Below, in pieces: positions 1 to 10,597 of a stretch of DNA of 64,000 bases; position 1 is the first letter of the stretch, and every line of letters starts with the position of its first letter. The stretch is from Tieghemiomyces parasiticus (Eukaryota; Kickxellomycota; Dimargaritomycetes; Dimargaritales; Dimargaritaceae). The notes beneath the pieces are model-generated. The model did not search any database. It was not told the DNA's origin and was given only the letters and a program-made list of their open reading frames with translations. The DNA is taken from assembly GCA_027575765.1 (NCBI GenBank), contig JANBPT010000055.1, forward strand, positions 1 to 64,000, read 5' to 3'. The translations under genes and the position numbers were made by a program.

Positions 1-1245
1 CGGCCTTATGATCGATCGTCGTACCTCATTTTCCTTTCAGTATGCTAGAATTCCTTTCCACGCTCTATTTTCCTGTCGGCATTGTTGGTTTATCCCTCCC
101 GGCCAGACCCAAGGTTCACTGCTCCTCTATCCATCTCTGGTTTTGTTAGGGACGCCTTTCTCTCGCCCCGCTTCCCCACCACGCTTGCCCACCCCCTCTC
201 TCTCCTGTTCGCCCCTGCCCCGCTTCTTCCGCCCCCCTCAACGTCTCACTCTATCCCCCCTTGCACGGGCCTCCCCCGCTCCACGCCATCGCTGTTTATC
301 AACGTCGCCGGCGTGCTCCACCTTCTTACTTGGAGCAGGTGGGAGACACAAGGGCCACCCTCTGGTACTGCTGTTCCCTAGCGTGCAGATTCCAGTAGGG
401 TGGCCAGAAGGCGGGCGGATGTAGACAGGTGAGCGGTCTAGAAGGGAAGCCGGTGGAAGTAGGGGGGTTAAGGAAGGGATTGAAGAAATGGTGGGCTGAC
501 ATGTGGGTTGGGCAGGGAGGGGGGCGGACAGTCCAATAAAGTCCCCAACTCTCACATCCTCCCTTCGTCTTGTGAAGCCTCATTATCCCTAGTCCCTCCC
601 AACTGTCAACCCATCTGGGTCGGTGGTGGTGTGGCTTTTCGTAACCGGTGCGCTGGGGTCGTTGACAAGCCCTACACCTTGTTCGTTGACCGCGGTGTCG
701 CATGGCACGGTTTGTCTACGCTTCATACCCTGGAGTAGGGAATTGTTTTATGTCTGGCTTGTTTTGTCGTCTACTGCAATTTGAGTGGCGCCAGCCTCTG
801 TGTGATTATGACTTATTACTTTCCGGGGTGTCTGCAACCATTCCTGTTATTTGAGAAAGGAGGGGGAGGGTGGGGGCGGAGCAGCGCCCGACTCGGGCCG
901 GAGACGGATGCGATACCGTCTCGCACTAATCCCCGCCACAGAAGGCGGATTCACCCGTGACGACACTAACCATGTAATCTTTATCACCAATACTCCCCCG
1001 TTTTGACCACAATCTTTTTCACGGCTGATCCCCAGGTCGAAAACTGAAGGTATATTCCCGCCCGCGCTTACGGCGTGGCGGCGGTTAACTAGCGTATTCG
1101 AGTTGCAGATTGACTTCTCATTGGCTTTACTCGGTGACTACGTCGGATAACTGCCATTTAACCAGCGTATCGCTTCCTTCACTAGGCTAACCCACGTCAT
1201 TCCCTTACCCCCTTCACACTGACCTTTATCATTGCCGCCGCTCAG
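1..1245. other. Left-edge intergenic region
   Basis: I see no supportable gene here. The first 400 bases are strongly C/T-rich on the + strand and only give low-complexity Pro/Ser/Arg frames. The 5' exon of the next gene probably lies in the right half. The segment from about 1186 to 1245 contains a CTGAC branch-like element and a pyrimidine-rich stretch ending in CAG, as expected of an intron end. Confidence 0.4.
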
Positions 1246-2496
1246 AGTCGGCGTGCCCTGCGCGTCATCGTTGATGATGAACATGATACCACAACCCCTC
1301 AGGTCGGTCGCAAGGTGACCCTTAAGCGTCGCCGGCCCACCGACACCATCTCCTTTGATATTGCGCCCGTCACGTCTGAGAGACCGGCCGTGCCCCCCAC
1401 ACCGGAAACTGCCCACGGCCCGTCTACTTATGGGCTCGCGCAGCCGGCCCGTCCACGCCCACTCGGGTCGGGGCGGGAAATCCGGCGACGTTCGTCCGAG
1501 AAAGACGGTCAGGTCACCCTGGCTAACGTGGACCACTGGGCGGCCCTGGTGAGCGACGACATTTTCTCCGAAGACGACGACCCAGTGGTCACTTCATCCC
1601 TTACGTCTCCGCCACTTCTACCATCCGTCCACCCGAGCAGCAGCGCCCGCTCCCATGCGCCCAGCCAGGAATCCGGGGCCCCAGCTGCGGAAGCTGAGCC
1701 TGAGCGCAAGCAGCGCCTGCCTGTACAGCGGCGCCAGAAGCAAATCGACGAGGACAACCGTCGCCAGCGGTACCAACAGGAGATCGCTCAGATGGCGGAA
1801 CTACGTCGCCAGCGCCAGGAGGCGTTCCAGGAGCGTGAGCGGCAGAACCAGGAAGTCCTGGGCGTCATGGCGGAGAAGCGAATGATTATGAACTTTGAGA
1901 AACAACTCCCGCGGGACCGCGACTGGGACCGCATGGAACGCGAGCGCCTGCGTCTGATCCACACGGTACTTGGAGTGCGCCCCGCCGGGCGGCAGACGCC
2001 CGGTTCGGTGCCCTTGACACCTAACCCGGCCTACGCGGCCACGTCGCCCCTACCTGATACCCCCTTGGGCTTTATGCCGGGTAGTCCCATGCCCAATAGC
2101 GTCTCGAATCTGCCGCCCTCCACCGCGTCAACCGCCCCTACCCGTGTCACCGCCCCTAGTGGCAATGACGACGTGAAAGGCAAGTATTTGCACTACGCGG
2201 CCACTCACCCGCCACCAGAATCTGGCCGACAGTCTCCCGCCGCTTCCGTCACTGCCACCACCGCAACTATGCCCCCGACCCCCGTCCCAGTAGCGGCCGT
2301 GACGGCGAACGGTCCCACCGCTACGAGCCCGACGTCCCCGGACGCTAGCCCGACCGACCGACCGGCCTATGTTCCCGCCGTATCCCACGTCGACCACTCG
2401 GCATTGCGACAAACGGCACCGCTAGTGGCTACGGGCCCTATCGCGGAGGTCGAGATGGACGTGGATGATACTGAAGAGGGTGAGCTAAGCGAATAA
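1246..2496 (+). CDS. Unrecognised nuclear-looking protein, 5' exon(s) missing
   Basis: The frame is open for 417 codons from a likely splice acceptor (CTCAG ending at 1245) to a TAA at 2494-2496. No in-frame ATG sits near its start (the codon at 1315 is GTG), so a short 5' exon is inferred but was not found. The protein starts with a basic patch (KRRRPTD). It then has a low-complexity Ser/Pro region and a strongly charged Arg/Gln/Glu helix of about 70 residues that should form a coiled coil, ending in a conserved-looking block FEKQLPRDRDWDRMERERLR. A long Pro/Thr/Ala/Ser tail ends in an acidic DDTEEGELSE. I do not recognise the family. Composition suggests a nuclear, RNA- or chromatin-associated protein, which is inference. 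Codon use is GC-rich like the certain genes, so I believe it is real. Confidence 0.6.
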   Translation, partial: SRRALRVIVDDEHDTTTPQVGRKVTLKRRRPTDTISFDIAPVTSERPAVPPTPETAHGPSTYGLAQPARPRPLGSGREIRRRSSEKDGQVTLANVDHWAALVSDDIFSEDDDPVVTSSLTSPPLLPSVHPSSSARSHAPSQESGAPAAEAEPERKQRLPVQRRQKQIDEDNRRQRYQQEIAQMAELRRQRQEAFQERERQNQEVLGVMAEKRMIMNFEKQLPRDRDWDRMERERLRLIHTVLGVRPAGRQTPGSVPLTPNPAYAATSPLPDTPLGFMPGSPMPNSVSNLPPSTASTAPTRVTAPSGNDDVKGKYLHYAATHPPPESGRQSPAASVTATTATMPPTPVPVAAVTANGPTATSPTSPDASPTDRPAYVPAVSHVDHSALRQTAPLVATGPIAEVEMDVDDTEEGELSE

Positions 2497-3157
2497 TTTG
2501 GTAGCGGGAGCCAACTGGGGTGGCCATTGTTTTCGGAAGGTCGGTCGGAACAGCCATCGTAGACTGTTTCTACGGTCTTCATGGTCACAGCGTTATCGCT
2601 ATGAGCTCGCTATTAACCATTGTGATATTGCCGATATAACTAAAACTTGCATCATGGGCTAAGTGGTGAGCCGATCAATCCTTTGTACCCAGACTAGAAA
2701 GCTGTGTCCCGGTCACTTGCCGCCAGATAGGCCACTTCTGCACAAATCTAGGCAATGGGGGAGGGGGGATCTGACAAATGTCGTGTACTAAGTATCACGT
2801 GACAAAATATTTCCGTCTGTACTATTTTTTCTTCTTTTTTTGAGAACGTGTGGCAGTGGATAAGGGCAGGCGAGTCAAGTACCTTGACGCGCTTGGATAT
2901 CCACAGATCAATATGTAAAGTGCCGAAAAAAAAAAGAGAGAGAGGAGACGTCCATGGTTTACAACGGCACTATCTACCTAGCCTATCGCTGAAGCAACGA
3001 CGCCAGCGCTCGCCTTGGAAACTGACCCTACCCATTCATTCCATTCCGACCCTCATTGCTCAAAGCAGCACCCCCCCACCACCTTCGGTTCGGTAACTGT
3101 TACGACATTTATATTTCCCAGATAGTGCCCCTTCCTCTGACTGCTCCCTACTCCACG
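2497..3157. other. Intergenic region and ERB1 promoter
   Basis: No gene is seen. A T-rich tract lies at about 2823-2841 and a CACGTG E-box at 2796-2801. Both are upstream of ERB1 and could belong to its promoter. Confidence 0.4.
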
Positions 3158-5650
3158 ATGCCAGCGAAACGCCGCCACCCCACTTCGGCCGCGAGCAAGC
3201 CCCTGGCCCGGGCGATCCCCGGCTCGGACAGCGAGACCGAGGAATTTCCCCGGGGCACCGTCGCGGCCAATCCGGACTCAGACGAAGAGGCGTCCGACGA
3301 CGAGGGAGAAGAAGACGTCTTTTCCGCCGACGAAGCGGACCTACCCCATATTTTCCTGGATAGTGACGCCGAGGAGAGCGAGGCCGATGCCCCTACTACC
3401 CCGGTCCATGCACTCGAAGGGTGTGGCAGTTCCAGCGAGGAGGAGGTCACAGACGCGTCCGATGATAGCGAGGAGGAGGAGGATGACGATAGCAGCGTTG
3501 TGGACTCCCTCTTGGCCTCTTCCTCCGGCGACGAGGACGATGAGGACCAGACCAAGGTAGGGGGCGACAGTCGCCCCCGTACCCCAAAGTTCGACCGTAC
3601 CAACATGTCCCCATCTCACTGGGCCGCCTACGTTCAGGAACGTAAGATCCATCCGGAAATCGAGGCCAACTATGACAGCGATTCCTCAACCGAGGCCCCG
3701 ACCAATACCGTCGGTAATGTTCCGATGGAATGGTACGACGATCTTCCGCACATTGGCTATGATATCAATGGTAAACGAATCCTGCGACCGGCTACCAAGG
3801 ACGAGCTAGACCGGTTTTTGGCCAACTTTGACGACCCCGACGGTTTGGTGTCGGTCCCGGACCGGTTGGCCCAGCAGGACGTCAAGCTTTCCGATCACGA
3901 GCTGGAGATCATCAAGCGGCTGCAGAAAGCCGCCTACCCGGACGAGGAATACGACCCCTACGAGGACACCGTGGAATGGTTCACGTCTGACGTGTCAGTG
4001 GCGGCCCGGCCCCAGCCCACCGTTCCGAAGCGACGGTTCTTGCCGTCCCTGGGCGAGGCTCGTCGCATCAACAAGCTGGTGCACGCCATCCGTTCCGGCC
4101 GTATCGTGCTAAACAAGAAACCCGCCGCTGCACCACGGTACTACCAGCTATGGTCCAACAACCCGGACGAGGCCGGCGAAGCGGTCCGCGGGATTCACAA
4201 GCACCTACCGGCCCCGAGGATGGCGCTGCCCGGTCACGCCCTATCGTACCACCCACCCCAGGAGTACATCCCTACCGCCGAGGAACTTGCCGCCATGCCT
4301 GCGGAGGACAAGGACAAGACATTCATGGCCAATCTGCCCCGTGACTACGGCTGCCTGCGCCGCGTGCCTGCCTACGGCCAGTTCATCCGGGAGCGATTCC
4401 AGCGTTGCCTCGATCTGTACCTGTGCCCGCGCGCCAGTAAACGGCCCGACCCCACGATGGAGAGTTTGCTCCCGAAGCTACCGGACCCCAAGGACCTGCG
4501 CCCCTTCCCGACCACTCTCTCGCTCACCTACACGGGCCACACGGCCCGTATCCGGACCCTGGCAGTGGACCCCACGGGCCTGTGGCTGCTGTCCGGCGCT
4601 GATGACGGCACTGTACGCCTATGGGAGGTGTCCACCGGCCGCTGCGCGAAGGTGTGGCAGCTGGGTACGGTGGTCCACTCGGTGGCGTGGAACCCGCACC
4701 GCGAGCTGTGCCTGTTCGCCGTCGCGGTCGACGACCGGGTCCTCCTGGTGGCCCCGCCCGAGTACACCGTCTGTAGTGATGCCATTTCTACGGTCACTCG
4801 GGAATTTGTGCTACACAGCCGCGCCGAGGACGAGGAAGACAGCGAGGAAGAGAAGAACGAAGAGGACGAAGCACGCGAAGAAGAGGGGGCTGAGAAGGAG
4901 CACGATCCGGCGTCCGCTGGTAAGCTCGTCACCTGGGCCGTGCCCACCACTCGGCAGCGTGCCGACCACATCCTGGCCGTCATCCGGCACCGGCGGACGG
5001 TGCGACAGGTGGTGTGGCACCGCAAGGGCGACCATTTCGCTACCGTCTCGCCCCTTACAGCCGCCACCCAGGTGTCGTCCGGATCATCGGTCCTCATCCA
5101 CCTGCTATCCAAGCGGCGTACCCAACAGCCGTTCCAGACGACGCACGGGGCGGTCCAGCAGGTCCTCTTCCACCCCCAGCGGCCACACTTCATCCTGGCC
5201 ACCCAGCGCCAGGTGCGCATCTACGACCTCATGAAGCAGAAGGCCGTCAAGACGCTGTACCCGCGGGCCAAGTGGATCTCGTCCATCGACATCCACCCGG
5301 GAGGTGACAACGTCCTGGTGGGGACCTACGATCGCAAACTGTGTTGGTTCGACCTGGACTTGAGCAGCGCACCCTACAAGAGCATCCGGTTCCACCAGCA
5401 GGCCATCCGCCAGGTCGCCTACCACCCACGGTTCCCACTGTTCGCCTCGGCCGCCGACGACTGTACCCTACAGGTATTCCACGGGATGGTGTACCAAGAC
5501 CTTCTTAAGAACCCCCTCATCGTGCCCGTCAAGATCCTGCGCGGCCACAAGCCCCAGGGTCCTTTGGGTGTCCTAGGCTGTCAGTTCCACCCGCTTCAGC
5601 CCTGGCTCTTCTCCTGCGGCGCCGACGCCACCATACGGCTGTGGACGTAG
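3158..5650 (+). CDS. ERB1: ERB1/BOP1 ribosome biogenesis WD40 protein
   Basis: This 830-residue intronless gene matches ERB1 (yeast about 807 residues), a nucleolar member of the PeBoW/Nop7 complex needed for 27S pre-rRNA processing and 60S assembly. The N-terminal 170 residues are Asp/Glu/Ser-rich. A BOP1NT block follows with typical strings VPMEWYDDLPHIGYDINGKR, AAYPDEEYDPYEDTVEWF and RRINKLVHAIRSGRI. The C-terminal half is a WD40 propeller starting at LSLTYTGHTARIRTLAVDP and ending GADATIRLWT. A very acidic Glu-rich insertion lies between propeller blades, near residues 550-590. I chose the ATG at 3158 because the frame is open upstream to 3056 but that start is not a good one, and the sequence from 3158 (MPAKRR) looks like a normal N-terminus. 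Confidence 0.95.
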   Translation: MPAKRRHPTSAASKPLARAIPGSDSETEEFPRGTVAANPDSDEEASDDEGEEDVFSADEADLPHIFLDSDAEESEADAPTTPVHALEGCGSSSEEEVTDASDDSEEEEDDDSSVVDSLLASSSGDEDDEDQTKVGGDSRPRTPKFDRTNMSPSHWAAYVQERKIHPEIEANYDSDSSTEAPTNTVGNVPMEWYDDLPHIGYDINGKRILRPATKDELDRFLANFDDPDGLVSVPDRLAQQDVKLSDHELEIIKRLQKAAYPDEEYDPYEDTVEWFTSDVSVAARPQPTVPKRRFLPSLGEARRINKLVHAIRSGRIVLNKKPAAAPRYYQLWSNNPDEAGEAVRGIHKHLPAPRMALPGHALSYHPPQEYIPTAEELAAMPAEDKDKTFMANLPRDYGCLRRVPAYGQFIRERFQRCLDLYLCPRASKRPDPTMESLLPKLPDPKDLRPFPTTLSLTYTGHTARIRTLAVDPTGLWLLSGADDGTVRLWEVSTGRCAKVWQLGTVVHSVAWNPHRELCLFAVAVDDRVLLVAPPEYTVCSDAISTVTREFVLHSRAEDEEDSEEEKNEEDEAREEEGAEKEHDPASAGKLVTWAVPTTRQRADHILAVIRHRRTVRQVVWHRKGDHFATVSPLTAATQVSSGSSVLIHLLSKRRTQQPFQTTHGAVQQVLFHPQRPHFILATQRQVRIYDLMKQKAVKTLYPRAKWISSIDIHPGGDNVLVGTYDRKLCWFDLDLSSAPYKSIRFHQQAIRQVAYHPRFPLFASAADDCTLQVFHGMVYQDLLKNPLIVPVKILRGHKPQGPLGVLGCQFHPLQPWLFSCGADATIRLWT

Positions 5651-6569
5651 CCGTATTAATATACATGGGAGGAGGAGGAGGAGAGAGAGAGAGCTGACCT
5701 GGTTCACAATACCTTCCTTTATTACACCTTTGCTCACCACACCCCCATGTGTCAGTTTCACGTTTGCCGCAGTCTTGCCTCTTCATCCTTCCATCTCACT
5801 TTCCCCCCGTATCATCCCGTGTTCCACCCATCATGATAGAACTAAAGCAATACGCAATTGTGCATCAGTTTCAGTATGTGTTTATGAGTAAAAAAAATAG
5901 ACCGCGTGGGTTGTTGCTCTAATCCTCCAACCATCGGCTGACGAATTTGGTTGAGAAGCGTTAGTTAGCGGGTTCATCCTTCACACTTGGTTAATTAATG
6001 GATTAGTCCTTTCTGATTAATTGCTCTATTTTTAGCCCACTTCGTTTTATCTTCGAATACCTCTTTAGTCGTTTTCCCTTCAACTGATCCCAGGTCCCCC
6101 ATGGTCGCAATTATCCTTGCGAATTTACAGTTTCAAAGTTTTCTGATTTGGCGGATGCCTCTGGCACCGTCCGACTATAACCTTGGCCCTGGTTGGTCCT
6201 ATGGTGTACTCCAGCCCATACGTACCAACCTTCTCGACTAATCAATAGACGGCGGGAGTCTTATTACTAGGATCCACATGCATAGTTGTTTACTCGCCCC
6301 GCGGGCCACCCACGGCCCCCCAGTATGCCATATACCCTGGCCCTCATCTCCGCTACCACATGAGTACGCTAGAAAGCCAACCATTGCATGGAAAAAAAGA
6401 AGGCCAGTGGTGATAGCTAGGCATAGTCTAAGCAAAAGGGACACCCTGTCGCTGGCGGGATGGACGTAGAGTAAGGGGGAGGGCACCGTTTCGTTGCCCT
6501 GAAACATCATGAGTTCATCCCGCCATAAGGGAAAACGGAAAAATCAGTACAGCACATATTTAGGCTTAC
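5651..6569. other. Convergent intergenic region
   Basis: This lies between the 3' ends of ERB1 (+) and the sulfurtransferase (-). It starts with a GGA/GA microsatellite and is otherwise AT-richer than the genes. No coding potential is seen. Confidence 0.5.
5667..5692. repeat. GGA/GA microsatellite
   Basis: A run of GGA units passes into GA dinucleotides just after the ERB1 stop codon, within its likely 3' UTR. Confidence 0.8.
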
Positions 6570-7889
6570 TCAGCTCCTTCCATCTTTGGTACGGGGCCGG
6601 CGGGGACCGAGCCCCGGGGGCAGTTCAAAGGCGTTTTCGGGCAACGGGTTCGTGGGCGGCTCGAATACGTGTTCGTGTACGTCACGGTCCATGGGACTGA
6701 TGATCTGCGTCGCATAGTCAAACCAGGATCCGTCGTAGAGGGCAACCTTGGGGGCACCTAGTTCCCGCAGGGCGACATAGACTACGGCCGCCGTCACACC
6801 GCTGCCGCACGAAGTGACCAAGGGCTTGGTCAGATCGATACCTTTAGCCTTGAAGTAGGCCCGCAGCTCGTCGCGTGGGCGTAGGGTGATGGCGTCGGTG
6901 GCCGGATCGCGGTGAATCAGGTCCTCGTAGGGCGTGTTGAGGGAGTGCATAATGCTACCGCCAGGCAGCCCGGGACGCGGCTCCGGGACGAGACCCCGGA
7001 ACCGATCTTCGGTCCGGGCGTCCAAAACGTACTCCACGCCGTCGACGGGCTCCCCCCCTTTAAGGGAATGATCAAGGAGCTGGATATTTTCGACAATTTG
7101 CGAGTGGGTACGGATCAGGCTCACGTAGCGCTGGCACTCGTAGTGGGCCTTGGCCTATGACCGGGAGGGGCCGCCGTAGAGGAGAGCCAGGCCGAGTCAG
7201 GGAGTGGGGGTCAGATGTTTGTGCTTCACTGTCCTTCCAATGGATAGGTGGGTCGTCGTCACCAACGGGCCGCGGCTAGATTCTATCGTTAACTTACTTT
7301 AGGTAGGGTCTCCAGGTCGGCCAGCCCTGAGAACACGGGACGGCCCTCGGCCCGCCACTTGGGCATGCCGCCGTTCAGAATAGAGACGTTGCGGTGCCCG
7401 AAGGCTTTGAACATCCAGTACACGCGGCAGGCAGAAAAGAGGTACGAGTTATCATAGATAACGATGTGGGAATCACGGTCGATACCCATTTTGTGCATGG
7501 CCTCCCCGAACTGCCGGGTCGTGGGCAGGAGGTGCGGTAGAATCTGGTGCTTGAAGCGAAGTCGCTCAATATCCAGAAACCGGGCGTGCTGGGCGGCAGA
7601 GAGGTTGCAGGTAGGCCCGTGCCAAGGGTGATGGAAATCGTAGTGATACATGGCGTTAGATAGGGAGGTAAAGGGGGTGACACTGGTCGGTCGGAGCTTG
7701 GCGTGAATCAGCTGGCCTCTGTCGCCAACGACTAACACCTACCTGGATGTGGCACTGCAGCCACTCGTCTCGCAGGTCTCGGTTGCTAAACGGCATGACC
7801 CAGGACCCGTCGATGGGGATGACCTTGTCCAGGTTATCATGGAGCCATTCAGTCGAGACAAGGGCGCCTGGCAAAGGGTCGTAGTTCAT
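6570..7889 (-). CDS. TUM1: Thiosulfate/3-mercaptopyruvate sulfurtransferase (two rhodanese domains)
   Basis: Three exons, complement(6570..7148, 7298..7588, 7743..7889), give 338 residues. Both introns are phase 0, with donors GTAGGT and GTAAGT. The protein has two tandem rhodanese domains. The first, inactive-type domain has SWVMPF, HARFLDIE and YDNSYLFSACRVYWMFKAFG. The second carries the active-site loop CGSGVTA with the catalytic Cys near residue 260, the 3-mercaptopyruvate sulfurtransferase form of the loop. In fungi TUM1 relays sulfur for tRNA thiolation (with Uba4/Urm1) and can act in mitochondria. The join HIQ|HARFLDI restores the family block (usually HIPGARFFDID). The C-terminus is somewhat long. 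Assignment is strong; substrate preference is inferred from the loop. Confidence 0.92.
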
Positions 7890-8055
7890 ATCCCATAAAT
7901 AAATTAGTGCGATTCAACTTATAGCGTCGTCAGCGAGGTCAAATTGAGGCCCCGTGTGTCACATGCGGAGAAAGGGGATTGGCCCGGCACGATAAACAGG
8001 CAGACGCTCTGTCTCTGCTCGTATGAAGCTGATTTTGTGCCGAACCGACTCTGAA

Positions 8056-8517
8056 TCAATATCTCCATAGCCAATTTGATCCTCGACTAGACTTACTGTC
8101 ATAGTCGCCACGGATCTCCGGGTCCTCAGTGATGAAGGCTTCACTCTGTTCATAGTCGCCTGGGTAAATATGCGCCTCTCCGTCTGACTCGCCGTCATCA
8201 TCGTGTTCATCTTCGTCGTGGTCGTTCCACTCATCGTCAGTTTCCTCGACCCACCGTTTTTTATCCTTAGAGTTGTCTTCCTCCTGGTCGAAGTCGGGCT
8301 CGTCCCACATTGTGGCGGCCGGTTTGGGGTTATCCCTCGGAGAACGTCCCGGGCCGGTGGCGAAGCTGCAAACAGTGAGAGTCGTCACGCGGAACGACCC
8401 ATTGGAGGGACGGACAGGGAGAGTAGCCACGAAAGGTATGCGCGCGCCGAGGCCACGAAGTTCGGCTCCCAGCCCTCGAGCACGGAAGGAGTGGCGGGCG
8501 GCGAAGCGGAATAACAT
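8056..8517 (-). CDS. Acidic protein with mitochondrial-like presequence, 3' end uncertain
   Basis: The frame encodes 153 residues. The first 65 or so are Arg/Ala/Gly-rich and almost free of acid (MLFRFAARHSFRARGLG...), like a mitochondrial targeting presequence. The rest is extremely acidic, with D/E runs such as DDEWNDHDEDEHDDD. I do not recognise a family. A consensus donor GTAAGT lies at 8096-8091 just after GDYD, so the last 13 codons may be intron. Splicing to an exon around 7960-8040 (for example after an AATCAG acceptor) would change the C-terminus; this could not be settled. It is divergent to TRM82 across about 450 bases. Confidence 0.55.
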   Translation of the reverse strand: MLFRFAARHSFRARGLGAELRGLGARIPFVATLPVRPSNGSFRVTTLTVCSFATGPGRSPRDNPKPAATMWDEPDFDQEEDNSKDKKRWVEETDDEWNDHDEDEHDDDGESDGEAHIYPGDYEQSEAFITEDPEIRGDYDSKSSRGSNWLWRY

Positions 8518-8969
8518 GGCCGGACAGCTGAGGAGAGCAGCGGGGGTGGCAATCGTTGATGGATGGGGTGATTTCGGTGGCCGAATGGCGTGAGCGAACA
8601 GCGAACAGAATGGTGTAGTAGGTAGTAGTTCTAACTAGGGCGTTGCGGACGATTGGCAGGGCCCGGAGTTCATGACGGAGTCACAGTAGGCAGGGAGTGA
8701 GTAGACTCTACCCAGCTGGGCCCAGGAAGCGTAGGACCATTCCACCAGCGTCAACCTTCCCCAAGTTTACCCAGTTGAGCGGGTCTGCACGAAGTTTTTT
8801 CCCGACTATACAGACTCTGCGAAACTTGAGTCTGGCATTATCCCCTTACGCCTCAAGAGCGCGTTCTTTCTTTCCACCTCCGACCCATTCTAACCCCCGT
8901 GGCCCTGCTGGAACATCTCCGCTCCGTCAATCCTTACCCCTCCGCCACCCTGTAGACTATATCCTGGAC
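8518..8969. promoter_or_regulatory. Divergent promoter region
   Basis: This lies between the start of the acidic protein gene (-) and TRM82 (+). The frame is open upstream of the TRM82 ATG, but that stretch is low-complexity Pro/Ser/Arg and is taken as 5' UTR. No clear TATA box is seen. Confidence 0.4.
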
Positions 8970-10373
8970 ATGGCCGCCCTTCCATACCAGCGCTTGGCCT
9001 ACAGTCCCCAGGCCGATCTACTGGCCCTGGCCTTCGGCCCGCACCTCCATGTGTGCGATCTGAGCACCGGCACCATCGTGGCCACCACGGAGATCACCGA
9101 GGAGAACGCAGCTCACCTTAGCTCGCCTACTCACGTTCTCGAGTGTCCGAAAATCAAGCAGCGCGTGCCGCTACCAGCCCAACCCGCCGCCCAGGCCGAG
9201 GCTACCGTCGCACCCCCTGCCAACGAATCCGCGCCAGCGGCTGAACACCCGCCACCGGCTACCGCAACGCGCGTGACCACCTCCGTCCCGCCCAAACCCT
9301 CTGCGGCCGCCACGAAGGTGATTCCCGGGGACGCGACGGTGGACCAGCAGGTGGTGCGCCCCGAATTGACGGGTGCTGATATTCGGTCGGTGGTGTTCAG
9401 CCCTGACGGTCGGTACCTGGCAGTGAACCGTGACGACAAGGCGCTCTACCTGTGGGACACCACAGCCTGGCAGCTCCGGGCGGGTTTTTGTACCCTTCGC
9501 CGCTGCAACAGCCTGGCCTTCACCCGAGACAGCGCCTGTCTACTCGCAGCCGATAAATTTGGCGATGTTTACCGCTACCGCCTGGCTGACCTCGTCGACG
9601 CGGCCCCCGCAGATGGCGGGCCGATCCACGACACCCTCGATGACGAGCTCATCATGGGCCACGTATCGATGATCCTCGATATGGCCGTCACTCCTGGTGA
9701 TGGCTACGTGGTCACGGGCGACCGCGATGAAAAGATCCGGATCAGTCAGTACCCTAACTGCTATACCATCCAAGCCTTCGCCCTGGCCCACACAGCCTTC
9801 GTCAGCGCCCTGGCAGTCCCGGGCTGGGCGGCCGGCCCCCCTTTGCTTCTCTCGGGCGGCGGCGACGGTCGGTTCATCGTGTGGGACTATGTGCGTGGCC
9901 TCGCCACTCAGATCTGGGAGCTGAACAAACTGTTTACTGAGCTGGCCGGCCTCACCCCGAGACGGGTCAACGTCCGCCGGATCCGCCTATCCCGGACGGA
10001 CCAGCTGGCCGCCGTAATCTGCGAGGCCCTGCCCTACGTCGCGCTTTTTGACTTGGTCACCCCAGACTCGGGAGAGTTTGTCGCTCGGTTTCGCCAGTTG
10101 TTGCCAACCGTCCGTCCGCCGCTTGACCTTATTTTTGACCGTAGCGACCGGCTCTGGGTCACCGGCGAGAGCTCGACTTCCGAACCTAAGCCTTCCCTTG
10201 TCGAGGCGTTCGCGGTCGGTGCCGATGGGCAGTACGGGGCGGTGTCGCCAGGAGAAGCCCAAGCATTTACCGGGGTATTCGCGATCCACACTCGGACCGT
10301 GGCAAAACTGCCTTGCGCCCAGTCCCTCGAGGAGTACCGGAAAGATCCCACCCGCGACGCCCACGAGAGCTAG
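8970..10373 (+). CDS. TRM82: TRM82/WDR4, non-catalytic subunit of tRNA m7G46 methyltransferase
   Basis: 467 residues in one exon. A WD40 protein with a Pro/Ala-rich insertion near residues 60-120. The diagnostic block is GDRDEKIRISQYPNCYTIQA followed by HTAFVSALA, which is characteristic of Trm82/WDR4 (human: DRDEKIRVS...GHTEFVS). The protein scaffolds the catalytic partner Trm8/METTL1, which makes 7-methylguanosine at tRNA position 46. I start at the ATG at 8970 (MAALPYQRLAYSPQ), because upstream codons are low complexity and have no good start. An AATAAA at 10472-10477, about 100 bases after the stop, may be the polyadenylation signal. Confidence 0.9.
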   Translation: MAALPYQRLAYSPQADLLALAFGPHLHVCDLSTGTIVATTEITEENAAHLSSPTHVLECPKIKQRVPLPAQPAAQAEATVAPPANESAPAAEHPPPATATRVTTSVPPKPSAAATKVIPGDATVDQQVVRPELTGADIRSVVFSPDGRYLAVNRDDKALYLWDTTAWQLRAGFCTLRRCNSLAFTRDSACLLAADKFGDVYRYRLADLVDAAPADGGPIHDTLDDELIMGHVSMILDMAVTPGDGYVVTGDRDEKIRISQYPNCYTIQAFALAHTAFVSALAVPGWAAGPPLLLSGGGDGRFIVWDYVRGLATQIWELNKLFTELAGLTPRRVNVRRIRLSRTDQLAAVICEALPYVALFDLVTPDSGEFVARFRQLLPTVRPPLDLIFDRSDRLWVTGESSTSEPKPSLVEAFAVGADGQYGAVSPGEAQAFTGVFAIHTRTVAKLPCAQSLEEYRKDPTRDAHES

Positions 10374-10597
10374 GTTTGGGGCTAAGCAGCCTTGGCCCGT
10401 TATCCTCCCCCTTTATGGCTAGCCACTGTTGCATATATATTTATACACATACTCCACATCATTCATGTTAAAATAAACGGGATATACTGGTCTATACGGC
10501 TATGCCGAACTGATGCACCATTGTGAAGTGCCCAAAGTTGGCTGGCCTCTTGGGCGTAACTTTGGCGGCGAGTACACGTTTATTAGGTTGTCAGCGC

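Noticed and set aside
4287..5234. 315-codon + strand frame inside ERB1
   Set aside because: Arg/Ser/Pro-rich shadow of the GC-rich ERB1 coding frame.
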